Positions 41,369 through 48,830 of a stretch of DNA of 48,830 nt are shown here, piece after piece. The stretch lies in the NCBI GenBank assembly GCA_002309885.1, contig DBYP01000005.1:1-48830 (forward strand), read 5' to 3'. Position 1 is the first letter of the stretch. Each line of letters opens with the position of its first letter. The position numbers and the translations under genes are program-made. The notes under the pieces were generated by a model that worked only from the letters and a program-made list of their open reading frames with translations, made no database searches and was not told where the DNA came from. This DNA is from Verrucomicrobia bacterium UBA1183 (GTDB lineage: Bacteria; Verrucomicrobiota; Verrucomicrobiia; Opitutales; UBA9783).

Positions 41369-42088
41369 ATGGGTCTGTTTCCGAATATGATCATGGATGC
41401 GGCTACGAATGCCTCCTTGCAGATTCAGTGGAATAATTTCAACCTGCTGAATGGTAACGATTGGACACCGAGCATACAATTGGCTTTGTTGATGACATTG
41501 CTTATGCTGGCACCTTCGATTGTTATGTTGACCACCAGCTTCACACGCATTGTCATCGTTTTAAGCTTTGTTCGGAATGCGCTGGGACTTGGCTCTAATC
41601 CTGCGAATCCCATCATCATCGGTTTAGCCTTTTTCTTAAGCATTTTCTTAATGGCTCCAGTGGGTGAGCGTATCTATAAAACAGCTATAGAACCCTATAA
41701 TCTGCACAAAATTACCTCCAAACAGGCGGTCGAAATCGGTTGCCGGCACCTCAAAAGTTTTATGTTGGGGCAGACACGTGCCAAAGATCTGGAGTTTTTC
41801 CTCGATTTATCGCGTCTAGAAAAATTTCCCGATAAACGCGAGGATTTATCGCTGACCATTGTCATTCCAGCCTTCATTTTGAGCGAACTGCGAACCGCAT
41901 TCCAAATGGGATTTATGATCTTTTTGCCCTTCCTGCTCATCGACTTTATCGTAGCTTCCATCCTAATGGCAATGGGGATGATGATGATGCCGCCTGCTAT
42001 CTTGGCCCTGCCCTTCAAAATTCTGCTGTTCGTACTGGTGGATGGCTGGTCGTTGATCGTAAAAAGCTTGGTAAAAAGCTTTTTCTAA
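41369..42088 (+). CDS. fliP: Type III export apparatus pore protein, FliP/SctR family
   Basis: 239 aa inner-membrane protein. Diagnostic blocks: TTSFTRIVIVLSFVRNALGL, PAFILSELRTAFQMGFMIF, MAMGMMMMPPAILALPFKIL, LFVLVDGW. It forms the core export gate of flagellar or virulence type III systems. An in-frame stop lies just before the ATG, so the N-terminus cannot be longer; no classical cleavable signal peptide is evident, unlike most flagellar FliP. No fliQ/fliR or sct neighbours are present. The C-terminal half resembles flagellar FliP closely, but the flagellar versus injectisome choice stays open. Confidence 0.9.
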   Translation: MGLFPNMIMDAATNASLQIQWNNFNLLNGNDWTPSIQLALLMTLLMLAPSIVMLTTSFTRIVIVLSFVRNALGLGSNPANPIIIGLAFFLSIFLMAPVGERIYKTAIEPYNLHKITSKQAVEIGCRHLKSFMLGQTRAKDLEFFLDLSRLEKFPDKREDLSLTIVIPAFILSELRTAFQMGFMIFLPFLLIDFIVASILMAMGMMMMPPAILALPFKILLFVLVDGWSLIVKSLVKSFF

Positions 42089-42102
42089 AGTTTGTCTGTC
42101 AC

Positions 42103-42227
42103 AAGGGAACTTTTTGAAAAAAGTTTCCCTTAAACCCTCAAAAACTTTTTATCATTTTGCAACAAAGTTGCAAAAAAATAAAAGTTTTAAGAAAGTTTGA
42201 GAGAGCTTTTACAAAAGATCTCTCAAA
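42103..42227 (-). repeat. Composite hairpin repeat, copy R11 (short form, reverse)
   Basis: Short form without hairpin D. Hairpin C is perfect with loop AAA. Hairpin A is the GAGAGAGCTTTT variant. The copy ends exactly at the ruvX stop codon. Confidence 0.9.
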
Positions 42228-42659
42228 TTAAGGATATTTCCTTTGCTCCAAGAAATCCTGCAAAATAATCATAGCGGCTTGTGAATCGACGATACCGCGT
42301 GCTTTCTGTTTTTTAGCTTTATGGAGTGATTGCGTTTGATTTCCAGAAAGGTATTGCGTGGCTTGTGTGGACAGGCGTTCGTCTTGAAAGAAAATCGGCT
42401 TTTTGAGCTGTGCTTCGAGTTTATTGGCAAACTGTCGTACTTCTTGAACGCGTCGACCTTCGTTACCATCCATGTGAAGCGGCAGGCCAAGAACAAAGGC
42501 ATCACAACCTTTTTCGGCAACAATTTTATTTAAGGCCACAAAGACATCCGAGGGAGAAGTATTGCGCAAGGATTTCAACGGTACCGCTACGCCCAAATCT
42601 TCCGAACCCCAGCTGAGTCCGATGTATTTTGAGCCATAATCGATACCAATAAACTCCAT
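42228..42659 (-). CDS. ruvX: Pre-16S rRNA nuclease / Holliday-junction resolvase-like YqgF (RuvX)
   Basis: 143 aa RNase H-fold protein. Metal-binding Asp in GIDYGSKYIGLSWG, the LGLPLHMDGNEG block, DERLSTQAT, and the final Asp in VDSQAAMIILQDFL are present. YqgF processes the 5' end of 16S rRNA. It lies 40 bp after secA on the same strand. The stop abuts repeat R11. Confidence 0.93.
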   Translation of the reverse strand: MEFIGIDYGSKYIGLSWGSEDLGVAVPLKSLRNTSPSDVFVALNKIVAEKGCDAFVLGLPLHMDGNEGRRVQEVRQFANKLEAQLKKPIFFQDERLSTQATQYLSGNQTQSLHKAKKQKARGIVDSQAAMIILQDFLEQRKYP

Positions 42660-42699
42660 TTCTCAAGTCAATAGATTTGCTCGAAGCGCCATTTCGGTG

Positions 42700-45639
42700 T
42701 TAATCGATCAAATCCTTGCCGCAGCATTTCTTAAATTTTTTGCCACTGCCACAGGGACAAGGATCATTACGCCCCACTTTTGGCAATTCACGTTTTATCG
42801 GCTTTGGCAACGAAATCCCTTTTTCGCGACGTGGATCTGCTTCGGGTTCCGCATCGCTCGAAAGGTGAACACGGCGGCTGATATTTTGTAACAGCATCTC
42901 GATATTTTCCTGATGTGTCGATGAACGGAATAGGTGGAAACAAATGTCTTGGCGCATTTGTGTCACCATCTGCTCAAAACAGCGGTAGGCCTCCATCTTA
43001 TACTCTATGAGCGGATCCTTTTGTCCATAACCGCGCAGGCTGACACTTTGCCGCAAATCTTCAAGTTCCGTTAGCTGATTTTGCCAGTTTTTATCGATGG
43101 CTCGTAAAACAATCCAGCGCGCAATTTGTTGCGAAATCTCTTCACCTTCAATCGCCTGTTTATCCGCATAATATGTCTTGATTTTCTCTAAAATCATATC
43201 ATGAAGTTCCGCAATTGACTTATCTTGTAGGTCTTTTGCCTCAAGAAACAGCGGGAATTGCAAATTCAACCAGCTGACGATCTGAATCAAAGCTGCTTTA
43301 TGTGCGTTCGGCCCCTCTTTTGTGTTCAAGGCGCTCAAACGCTGGCTAATTTCCTCATCGATCAGCTCAAAAACGAGATCTATCGGCCTTTCGGTGCGCA
43401 AAGTTTCATTTCGCAAGCTGTATACGATTTCGCGCTGTTTATTCAAAACATCATCGTATTGCAACAAACGCTTACGGATGGAGTAATTGCGCTGTTCGAC
43501 CTTCTTTTGTGCGGACTGAATGGAGTGATTCAAGAACGGATGCGTCAACTCCTCATCTTCGGACATAGAACGCTCTAAAAAGGCCCCAATGCGTCCGGAA
43601 TTAGCGAATAAACGCATCAAATCATCTTCCAAAGAAATGTAGAACTTGGATCGTCCCGGATCGCCCTGACGTGAGCAACGGCCTCGCAACTGACGGTCGA
43701 TACGCCGAGATTCATGCCGTTCTGTACCCAAAACAAGCAAGCCGCCCAATTCAGCAACGCCTTCGCCCAGCTTAATATCGGTACCACGTCCTGCCATGTT
43801 TGTTGCGATGGTTACCGCACCTTTTTGTCCTGCCTGAGCCACGATTTCCGCTTCCTGCTGGTGATATTTGGCGTTCAGGACATTGTGCGGAATTTTAGCG
43901 CCCTTCAACATTTTGCTGAGAATCTCGGAAGCGTCAACCGAGGTGGTACCGACCAAAACTGGCTGTCCGCGATGGTAAGCTTCTTCGATATCCTTTATGA
44001 CAGAACGATATTTTGACCGCCGTGTCTTATAGATAACATCGTTATCGTCGATACGAATGCAAGGCTTATGCGTCGGTATCGCCATGACCTTTAGTCGATA
44101 AATATCAAAAAACTCCTGCGCTTCGGTTTCCGCCGTTCCCGTCATACCTGCCAACTTGGTGTACATACGGAAATAGTTCTGCAGTGTAATGGTCGCGTAC
44201 GTTTTGGATTCCTTTTCGGGAACCAAACCTTCTTTGGCTTCAACGGCTTGATGCAGACCTTCACTCCAACGCCGACCGGGCATGGCACGTCCCGTGTTTT
44301 CATCGATGATAATAACCTGACCGTCGGCGACCATATATTGATCGTCCTTCTGGTACAAGGTATAGGCCCGCAATAGTTGGCTGATGCAATGAATCGAGCT
44401 ACTACGATCGTTGAAAATCTTTTCTGCTTCTTGACGCTTGCCCTGCTTTTGTTGTGCCGTCAGTGTTGTATCGCCCTCGATTTCGCTGAAAATCGTCGGC
44501 AAATCCGGCAATGTAAACGCATCTGGATCGTTCGGCTTCAACGTATTGCGTCCTTTTTCGGTCAAGTCCGCTTGGTGAAACTTTTCTTCAATCGTGTAAT
44601 AGAGTTCCTCTTTCAGATCATAAGCGCGCTGACGATTGAAATCTGCCGCCATTTGTGTTTCGAATTTATCAAAGGCACGACGCAAACGACCTTCTTCCAA
44701 AACGTGAAGTAACAAGCGATTTTTGGGATTTCCAAGCTTAATCTGATACAGCTTTTCAAGCCCTTTTTCAAATTCTTCCAGCTTCAAACCTTCTACCAAA
44801 TAAGGCTTTGCTTGCTCCATTAAATCGGCACACAACTGATTCTGCAAGCGGTATAAACGCTGAATTCCTGGGCAAAGTTGCATGAACAGTTTACCGGAAT
44901 CATCTTCCTCTTCAACCCCCGAAATAATGAGCGGTGTTCGGGCTTCATCAATTAGAATCGAGTCGACTTCATCCACGATGCAGTAGAAATGATCCCGCTG
45001 AACCTGATCCTGTGCCCGCAAAGCCATGCCGTTATCGCGCAAATAATCGAAACCGAATTCCGAAGCCGTTCCGTAGGTGATATCCTTGCGGTAAGCTTCT
45101 GAACGCTCTTCTTGCCCCATATCATGCTGAATGCAACCTACGGTGAGGCCCAAGAATTGGAATAAGTGTCCCATCCAAGTAGAGTCTCGACGTGCTAGAT
45201 AATCGTTCACCGTTACCAGCTGGCAGTTTTTGCCGGAAAGCGCATTCAAATAAAGCGGCAATGTTGCGACCAACGTTTTTCCTTCACCGGTCGCCATTTC
45301 TGCGATGTAACCGCGATGCAATGCAATACCACCGATCAGCTGAACATCGTAATGGATCATGTCCCACGTCAACATGTGCCCGCAAACCTCAGCTTGCGTG
45401 CCCACCAAACGCCGTGCTGCATTTTTCACCGTCGCAAAGGCTTCTGGCAATAACGCATCCAATGACTCACCATTTTGAAAACGGGTTTTAAATTGTTCCG
45501 TTTTTTCTTTCAGCTGTTCATCGGTCAACGCCTGCAGTTGGTTCTCGATTTCGTTGATCTTTGCTACAATCGGCAGACATTCTTTGTAAAACTTCTTGTA
45601 ATGTCGTCCGACGAAACATTTCAGTAAATTCTTAAACAT
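42700..45639 (-). CDS. secA: Preprotein translocase motor SecA
   Basis: 979 aa ATPase that drives proteins through SecYEG. Walker A EMATGEGKT (~114-122), DEAD-like VDEVDSILIDEARTPLIISG, TVNDYLARRD, ATNMAGRGTDI, the helical wing and scaffold, and a C-terminal SEC-C zinc motif CPCGSGKKFKKCCG for SecB/ribosome binding. Complete and typical. The ~137 bp upstream (45640-45777) hold only its likely promoter region and nothing else I can name. Confidence 0.97.
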   Translation of the reverse strand: MFKNLLKCFVGRHYKKFYKECLPIVAKINEIENQLQALTDEQLKEKTEQFKTRFQNGESLDALLPEAFATVKNAARRLVGTQAEVCGHMLTWDMIHYDVQLIGGIALHRGYIAEMATGEGKTLVATLPLYLNALSGKNCQLVTVNDYLARRDSTWMGHLFQFLGLTVGCIQHDMGQEERSEAYRKDITYGTASEFGFDYLRDNGMALRAQDQVQRDHFYCIVDEVDSILIDEARTPLIISGVEEEDDSGKLFMQLCPGIQRLYRLQNQLCADLMEQAKPYLVEGLKLEEFEKGLEKLYQIKLGNPKNRLLLHVLEEGRLRRAFDKFETQMAADFNRQRAYDLKEELYYTIEEKFHQADLTEKGRNTLKPNDPDAFTLPDLPTIFSEIEGDTTLTAQQKQGKRQEAEKIFNDRSSSIHCISQLLRAYTLYQKDDQYMVADGQVIIIDENTGRAMPGRRWSEGLHQAVEAKEGLVPEKESKTYATITLQNYFRMYTKLAGMTGTAETEAQEFFDIYRLKVMAIPTHKPCIRIDDNDVIYKTRRSKYRSVIKDIEEAYHRGQPVLVGTTSVDASEILSKMLKGAKIPHNVLNAKYHQQEAEIVAQAGQKGAVTIATNMAGRGTDIKLGEGVAELGGLLVLGTERHESRRIDRQLRGRCSRQGDPGRSKFYISLEDDLMRLFANSGRIGAFLERSMSEDEELTHPFLNHSIQSAQKKVEQRNYSIRKRLLQYDDVLNKQREIVYSLRNETLRTERPIDLVFELIDEEISQRLSALNTKEGPNAHKAALIQIVSWLNLQFPLFLEAKDLQDKSIAELHDMILEKIKTYYADKQAIEGEEISQQIARWIVLRAIDKNWQNQLTELEDLRQSVSLRGYGQKDPLIEYKMEAYRCFEQMVTQMRQDICFHLFRSSTHQENIEMLLQNISRRVHLSSDAEPEADPRREKGISLPKPIKRELPKVGRNDPCPCGSGKKFKKCCGKDLID

Positions 45640-45777
45640 AAACTAATTTTTAAACCATTCTGAAGATTTTTCGCAACAAATCCACATTTTTTTCACGAAA
45701 ATTGCAAACCACCCATCTCAAAACGAACGTAGCCTCGCCTCCGAAAAGCTCTCTGCAATTCAACGAGAACAACACTG

Positions 45778-45917
45778 GAAAATTTTTTGTAAAATCTCTC
45801 CCAAGCCCTCTTAAAAGCAGGACAGCGGCCCTGCATCCCAGTTATTTTGTAACATTGCTGCAAAAAAATGAAAGTTTTTGAGGGTTCAAGGGGAACTTTT
45901 TTCAAAAAGTTCCCTTG
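45778..45917 (+). repeat. Composite hairpin repeat, copy R12 (long form)
   Basis: Complete copy 26 bp beyond the eno 3' end, upstream of secA. D reads GCAGGACAGCGGCCCTGC; C is TTTTGTAAC ATT GCTGCAAAA with one mismatch and one G-T pair. Confidence 0.92.
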
Positions 45918-45943
45918 GAATTCATATTCTGTATAAACGCGCT

Positions 45944-47239
45944 TTAACGCAAACCATAGACGGCTTGTTCATCGAGCTCTTCTTCGATGCGCAACAAACG
46001 ATTGTACTTGCAAATGCGATCGGTGCGGCTCAGAGATCCGGTCTTGATTTGGCCAGCGTTGGTGGCAACAGCCAAGTCGGCGAGCGTAGTATCTTCGGTT
46101 TCGCCCGAACGATGTGAAATGATGCACTTGTAGCCGGAACGTTTCGCAAGCTCGATGGTATTCAATGTTTCGGTCAATGTACCGATCTGATTCAGCTTGA
46201 TCAAAATCGCATTAGCCGCGCCTTCGGCGATACCCTTGCGCAAGAACTTTTCGTTCGTTACGAACAGATCATCACCAACGAGTTGGGTGTTGTGTCCCAT
46301 CTTTTGGGTTAACGATTTCCAGCCTGCCCAATCGTTTTCGGCACAACCATCTTCGATAGAGAAAATATGGTAAGCGGCTTGGATTTTTTGATAGAAAGCG
46401 ATCATCTCGTCGACCGTCTTTTTCGAACCATCCGACTTCTTGAAGACATAGCGCTGTGTTTTCTCATCGTAGAATTCAGAGGAAGCGACATCCAAGGCAA
46501 TTTTGATGTCCTTACCCAAGACGTAACCGGCTTTTTCAACGGCTTTAGCGATCAAATCGAGTGCTTCTTCGTTGCCCTTCAAATCGGGTGCAAATCCGCC
46601 TTCATCTCCGACCGCGGTTGAACGTCCGGAAGCCTTGATAATGGATTTCAACGCATGGAAAACCTCTGTTCCCATGCGCAACGCTTCATAGAAACAAGGT
46701 GCACCGACGGGAGCAATCATAAACTCTTGGATATCAACCGGAGCATCCGAATGGGCACCACCATTCATGATATTCATCATCGGTACCGGCAATGTGTGTG
46801 CATTAACGCCACCAACGTAACGATAGAATGGGATGTCGAGGTATTTCGAGGCCGCTTTTGCAACCGCCAAGGAAACGCCGAGCATAGCGTTGGCACCCAA
46901 ACGTGATTTGTTTTCCGTGCCATCCAATTCAATCATGACCTTATCGATAGCGGCCTGATCGAGGGCATCCATGCTTTCCAATGCCGCTGCAATTTCAGTG
47001 TTTACATTGTAAACCGCTTGAGTTACCCCTTTACCGTTGTAACGTTTGCGTACCGATTCATCAAGAGAATCCAGACCTCCATCGCGAAGCTCCAAAGCTT
47101 CATTGACGCCGGTACTGGCTCCAGAAGGTACAGCCGCACGACCGATCGTACCGTCCTCAAGCGTTACATCGACCTCGACGGTTGGATTACCGCGAGAGTC
47201 CAAAATTTCTCTTCCAAAAACATCAAGAATGAGACTCAT
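45944..47239 (-). CDS. eno: Enolase
   Basis: 431 aa glycolytic enzyme interconverting 2-phosphoglycerate and phosphoenolpyruvate. REILDSRGNPTVEVDV, PSGASTGVNEALELRDG, AVGDEGGFAPDL (metal/catalytic region), IEDGCAENDW, LVGDDLFVTN and SHRSGETEDTTLADLAVA are intact. It follows the USP gene by 19 bp, so the two are probably co-transcribed. Confidence 0.97.
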   Translation of the reverse strand: MSLILDVFGREILDSRGNPTVEVDVTLEDGTIGRAAVPSGASTGVNEALELRDGGLDSLDESVRKRYNGKGVTQAVYNVNTEIAAALESMDALDQAAIDKVMIELDGTENKSRLGANAMLGVSLAVAKAASKYLDIPFYRYVGGVNAHTLPVPMMNIMNGGAHSDAPVDIQEFMIAPVGAPCFYEALRMGTEVFHALKSIIKASGRSTAVGDEGGFAPDLKGNEEALDLIAKAVEKAGYVLGKDIKIALDVASSEFYDEKTQRYVFKKSDGSKKTVDEMIAFYQKIQAAYHIFSIEDGCAENDWAGWKSLTQKMGHNTQLVGDDLFVTNEKFLRKGIAEGAANAILIKLNQIGTLTETLNTIELAKRSGYKCIISHRSGETEDTTLADLAVATNAGQIKTGSLSRTDRICKYNRLLRIEEELDEQAVYGLR

Positions 47240-47258
47240 AATTCGATTAGATTAAAGA

Positions 47259-48119
47259 TTAACGAAATAACAAGATGGAAATCTTACAACGCCGAATTAG
47301 TTCCGAGGTTGTACTTCCGAGCAACAAATGACGTAGCGTTCCGTGCCCGTAAGCTCCCATAACCAACAAATCGATTCCATTTTTGGCAACATAATTTGCG
47401 GTACCTTCGCTGATTTCATCTTGAATGATGTGCGTTTCTACTTTGTAACCGGCGTCGATAAGTGCTTGTTGTGCCGAAAGCAGTTTTTCTTTAGTTTCTT
47501 CAAAAACAACATCATCCTCGCAAACATGGATCAGATCTACGGAAACATCTTTCAAGAGTGGTGAGCGTACCAGAAATTGCAAGGCGTGGTGTGTGCTCGG
47601 GCTATTATCGTAAGCGATAGCCATCTTTTTAATGGGAATGTATTGTCGGCAAGCAACCCAGCACGGACGTTGGCTCGCACGAACCATACGCTCCATGGTT
47701 GAACCTAAATATTCGGTCGCAAAGTTCGCATTTTCTCCGCGTTTGCCCAAAAGAATCATGTCAACGCCTAATTCGCTGTTTTCATACTTTTGATAAACAT
47801 CGACCAAAGAACCTTCTTCATGGCAAAATTTGACTTTATCCGCCAACCCCTTCTTTTTGAAAAAGTGCATGACGGTAGTTTCTGTTAATTTTGCTTTTTC
47901 TTGCTCGATCTGCTTGATCTGTCCATAAAGCCCTTGGTAAGGTTGTGCGCCAATGCTTCCAGTAAAATCTGCCATCATAGAGAAATCGAACGGATGCGTC
48001 TCAGAAACATAGAGAATATCTGCATTCGCGCCGGTTTTTTTTATGAGCCATTCGGCGTATTTTAAGCAACTTTCCGTGTAGGGAAAAGATCCATCGGTGC
48101 AAACAAGCAACTTCTTCAT
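47259..48119 (-). CDS. Universal stress protein, tandem UspA domains
   Basis: 286 aa from the ATG at 48119 (MKKLLVCTDGS). An ATG at 48128 and a TTG at 48155 are possible earlier starts, none with a clear Shine-Dalgarno. Two UspA folds: the first to ~150, with GKRGENANFATEYLGSTMERM; the second from ~160 (MAIAYDNSPSTHHAL) with the ATP-binding GAYGHGTLRHLLLGSTTSEL (G-x2-G-x9-GS). It probably binds ATP or AMP and acts in stress survival. Upstream of eno in a two-gene unit; divergent from the cytidylyltransferase with an ~80-bp shared promoter spacer. Confidence 0.9.
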   Translation of the reverse strand: MKKLLVCTDGSFPYTESCLKYAEWLIKKTGANADILYVSETHPFDFSMMADFTGSIGAQPYQGLYGQIKQIEQEKAKLTETTVMHFFKKKGLADKVKFCHEEGSLVDVYQKYENSELGVDMILLGKRGENANFATEYLGSTMERMVRASQRPCWVACRQYIPIKKMAIAYDNSPSTHHALQFLVRSPLLKDVSVDLIHVCEDDVVFEETKEKLLSAQQALIDAGYKVETHIIQDEISEGTANYVAKNGIDLLVMGAYGHGTLRHLLLGSTTSELIRRCKISILLFR

Positions 48120-48198
48120 GGCTTTCATTTTGTCTATTTTTAAAACCTGTAGCAATAAAAATAGTGACTTTTTTAATGGTAAGCGCTAAAATACAAAC

Positions 48199-48747
48199 AT
48201 GAAAGTTATCGGATCAATCATCGCACGCTTGGGAAGTAAGCGCTTGCCTTACAAAAATCTGTTGCCTTTTGGTAAAACCACCATGTTGGAATTGGGTATT
48301 CGTAAGCTGCAGCAATCGCGCTATGTCGATGAGATCGTGGTTTCGACGGAAAGCGAATTGATCGCCCGAACTGTAATGGAATTGGGCGTTAATATCTTAA
48401 AACGACCCGCGGAATTGGCGGCCGACAATGTCCCATCCATTCCCGTATTTCAGCACATTTTAAAACATTATCCGGGCGACGTTCATGTAAATTTGAACAT
48501 CAACTTTGCACTGTGTCAGTACGAAGTTATTGATCGTGCCGTAGAAATTGCGATCGAGAAAGGGGAATCGCTGTCAAAGCCATATGCTGTCTGGGCTCAA
48601 ACCGCAGAGCGTTTGTCAAATTACGGCGACCCCTGGAAACTGCCCGACACCTTCGATGATCCTCGAGCAGGTGCTATCGATATCCATACCGAAAAAAATT
48701 GGCTGGAAGCCCTTCGTATCGCCCAAGGCCCGCTAGCAGGATGGTAA
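48199..48747 (+). CDS. Cytidylyltransferase of the NeuA/PseF/KdsB-like group
   Basis: 182 aa. The nucleotide-binding opening IIARLGSKRLPYKNLLPFG (the xARxGSKRxPxKN motif) and the closing IDIHTEKNWLEALRI are signatures of enzymes that activate acylneuraminate/nonulosonate sugars as CMP-sugars. It is shorter than the usual ~230 aa, with the middle region compact. Together with the PseC-like enzyme 11 kb away it may belong to pseudaminic or related acid synthesis. The exact sugar is unknown. Confidence 0.78.
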   Translation: MKVIGSIIARLGSKRLPYKNLLPFGKTTMLELGIRKLQQSRYVDEIVVSTESELIARTVMELGVNILKRPAELAADNVPSIPVFQHILKHYPGDVHVNLNINFALCQYEVIDRAVEIAIEKGESLSKPYAVWAQTAERLSNYGDPWKLPDTFDDPRAGAIDIHTEKNWLEALRIAQGPLAGW

Positions 48748-48782
48748 ATTCTAGAGTTTACACGAGTTAAAAACGTACAATC

Positions 48783-48830
48783 TTGAGGGATTTTTTACAA
48801 AAGCTCTCTCAAGGCACAAGACGATTAATG
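48783..48830 (-). repeat. Partial composite repeat, copy R13 (hairpin A plus outer flank)
   Basis: Hairpin A (48783-48812) is followed by GGCACAAGACGATTAATG, the reverse complement of the outer flank of R2 (TTAATCGTCTTG at 190-201). The window ends here. Hairpins B, C and D are not on the left, where a full reverse copy would have them, so this is an A-only copy. Confidence 0.75.

Noticed and set aside
41160..42227. Insertion sequence or composite transposon around fliP/sctR
   Set aside because: No transposase, terminal inverted repeats or clear target-site duplications are visible. Only the composite repeats flank the gene.
45693..45905. Small ORFs running through repeat copies, sharing a peptide like MKKV-LEPSKTF-LQQC (also at 33801-34034 and 23807-24004)
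   Set aside because: They are translations of the composite repeat. Frame is not kept between copies because the loops and linkers differ by indels, and they lack ribosome-binding sites.
1..48830. CRISPR array, suggested by the recurring repeats
   Set aside because: The repeats are dispersed kilobases apart, in both orientations, and are much longer than CRISPR repeats. No regular spacers and no cas genes are present.

Overview
The window is 48.8 kb of compact, moderately AT-rich bacterial chromosome with about 42 protein genes and one tRNA. I see no phage, plasmid, insertion sequence or CRISPR signal. Cues to the organism are indirect. They are an alpha2-type GlyRS, rpsP-trmD-rplS without rimM, PilB/PilT pilus ATPases, one FliP/SctR export protein, an orphan sigma-54 activator, PseC, and large exported proteins of unknown function. 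My best reading is a host-associated Gram-negative of the Verrucomicrobiota/PVC group. This is inference, at moderate to low confidence.

Layout. 1-2.2 kb: two repeat copies, then a small membrane protein and a membrane-anchored sulfatase-like protein. 2.4-4.6 kb: glgB. 4.8 kb: tRNA-Ser(CGA), framed by two inverted repeats. 5.2-6.7 kb: an SsuBC-type ABC importer with no binding protein beside it. 6.9-11.4 kb: a 1213-aa exported Pro-rich/acidic protein beside an outer-membrane barrel. 11.4-15.3 kb: mnmE-mnmG-trmB (tRNA modification). 15.6-22.2 kb: an exported unknown, then GAF-pilB, pilT, clpP, obg and a tsaB-like gene. 22.4-26.4 kb: hisS and topB. 26.6-31.4 kb: a Zn peptidase, a Nudix hydrolase, an NtrC-type regulator, an MFS carrier and nth. 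31.6-33.9 kb: a J-domain membrane protein, an unknown, a hexapeptide-repeat protein and an 80-aa unknown. 34-38.6 kb: glyS-pseC-gltX-rsmD as one tight operon. 38.8-41.1 kb: an exported unknown and rpsP-trmD-rplS. 41.4-45.6 kb: fliP/sctR, ruvX and secA. 45.9-48.7 kb: eno, a tandem USP and a nonulosonate-type cytidylyltransferase.

The most striking structure is not a gene. A roughly 125-146 bp composite repeat, built from three or four consecutive hairpins, occurs 12 times plus one partial copy. Every copy with a visible upstream gene lies in the short spacer after a gene's 3' end, in either orientation. Stem sequences show compensatory changes between copies while the loops vary, which points to a structured element (RNA or folded single-stranded DNA). 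Short copies lack one hairpin module, and three copies carry an extra conserved flank. Both ends of the window fall inside copies, so the window may be a contig broken by this repeat.
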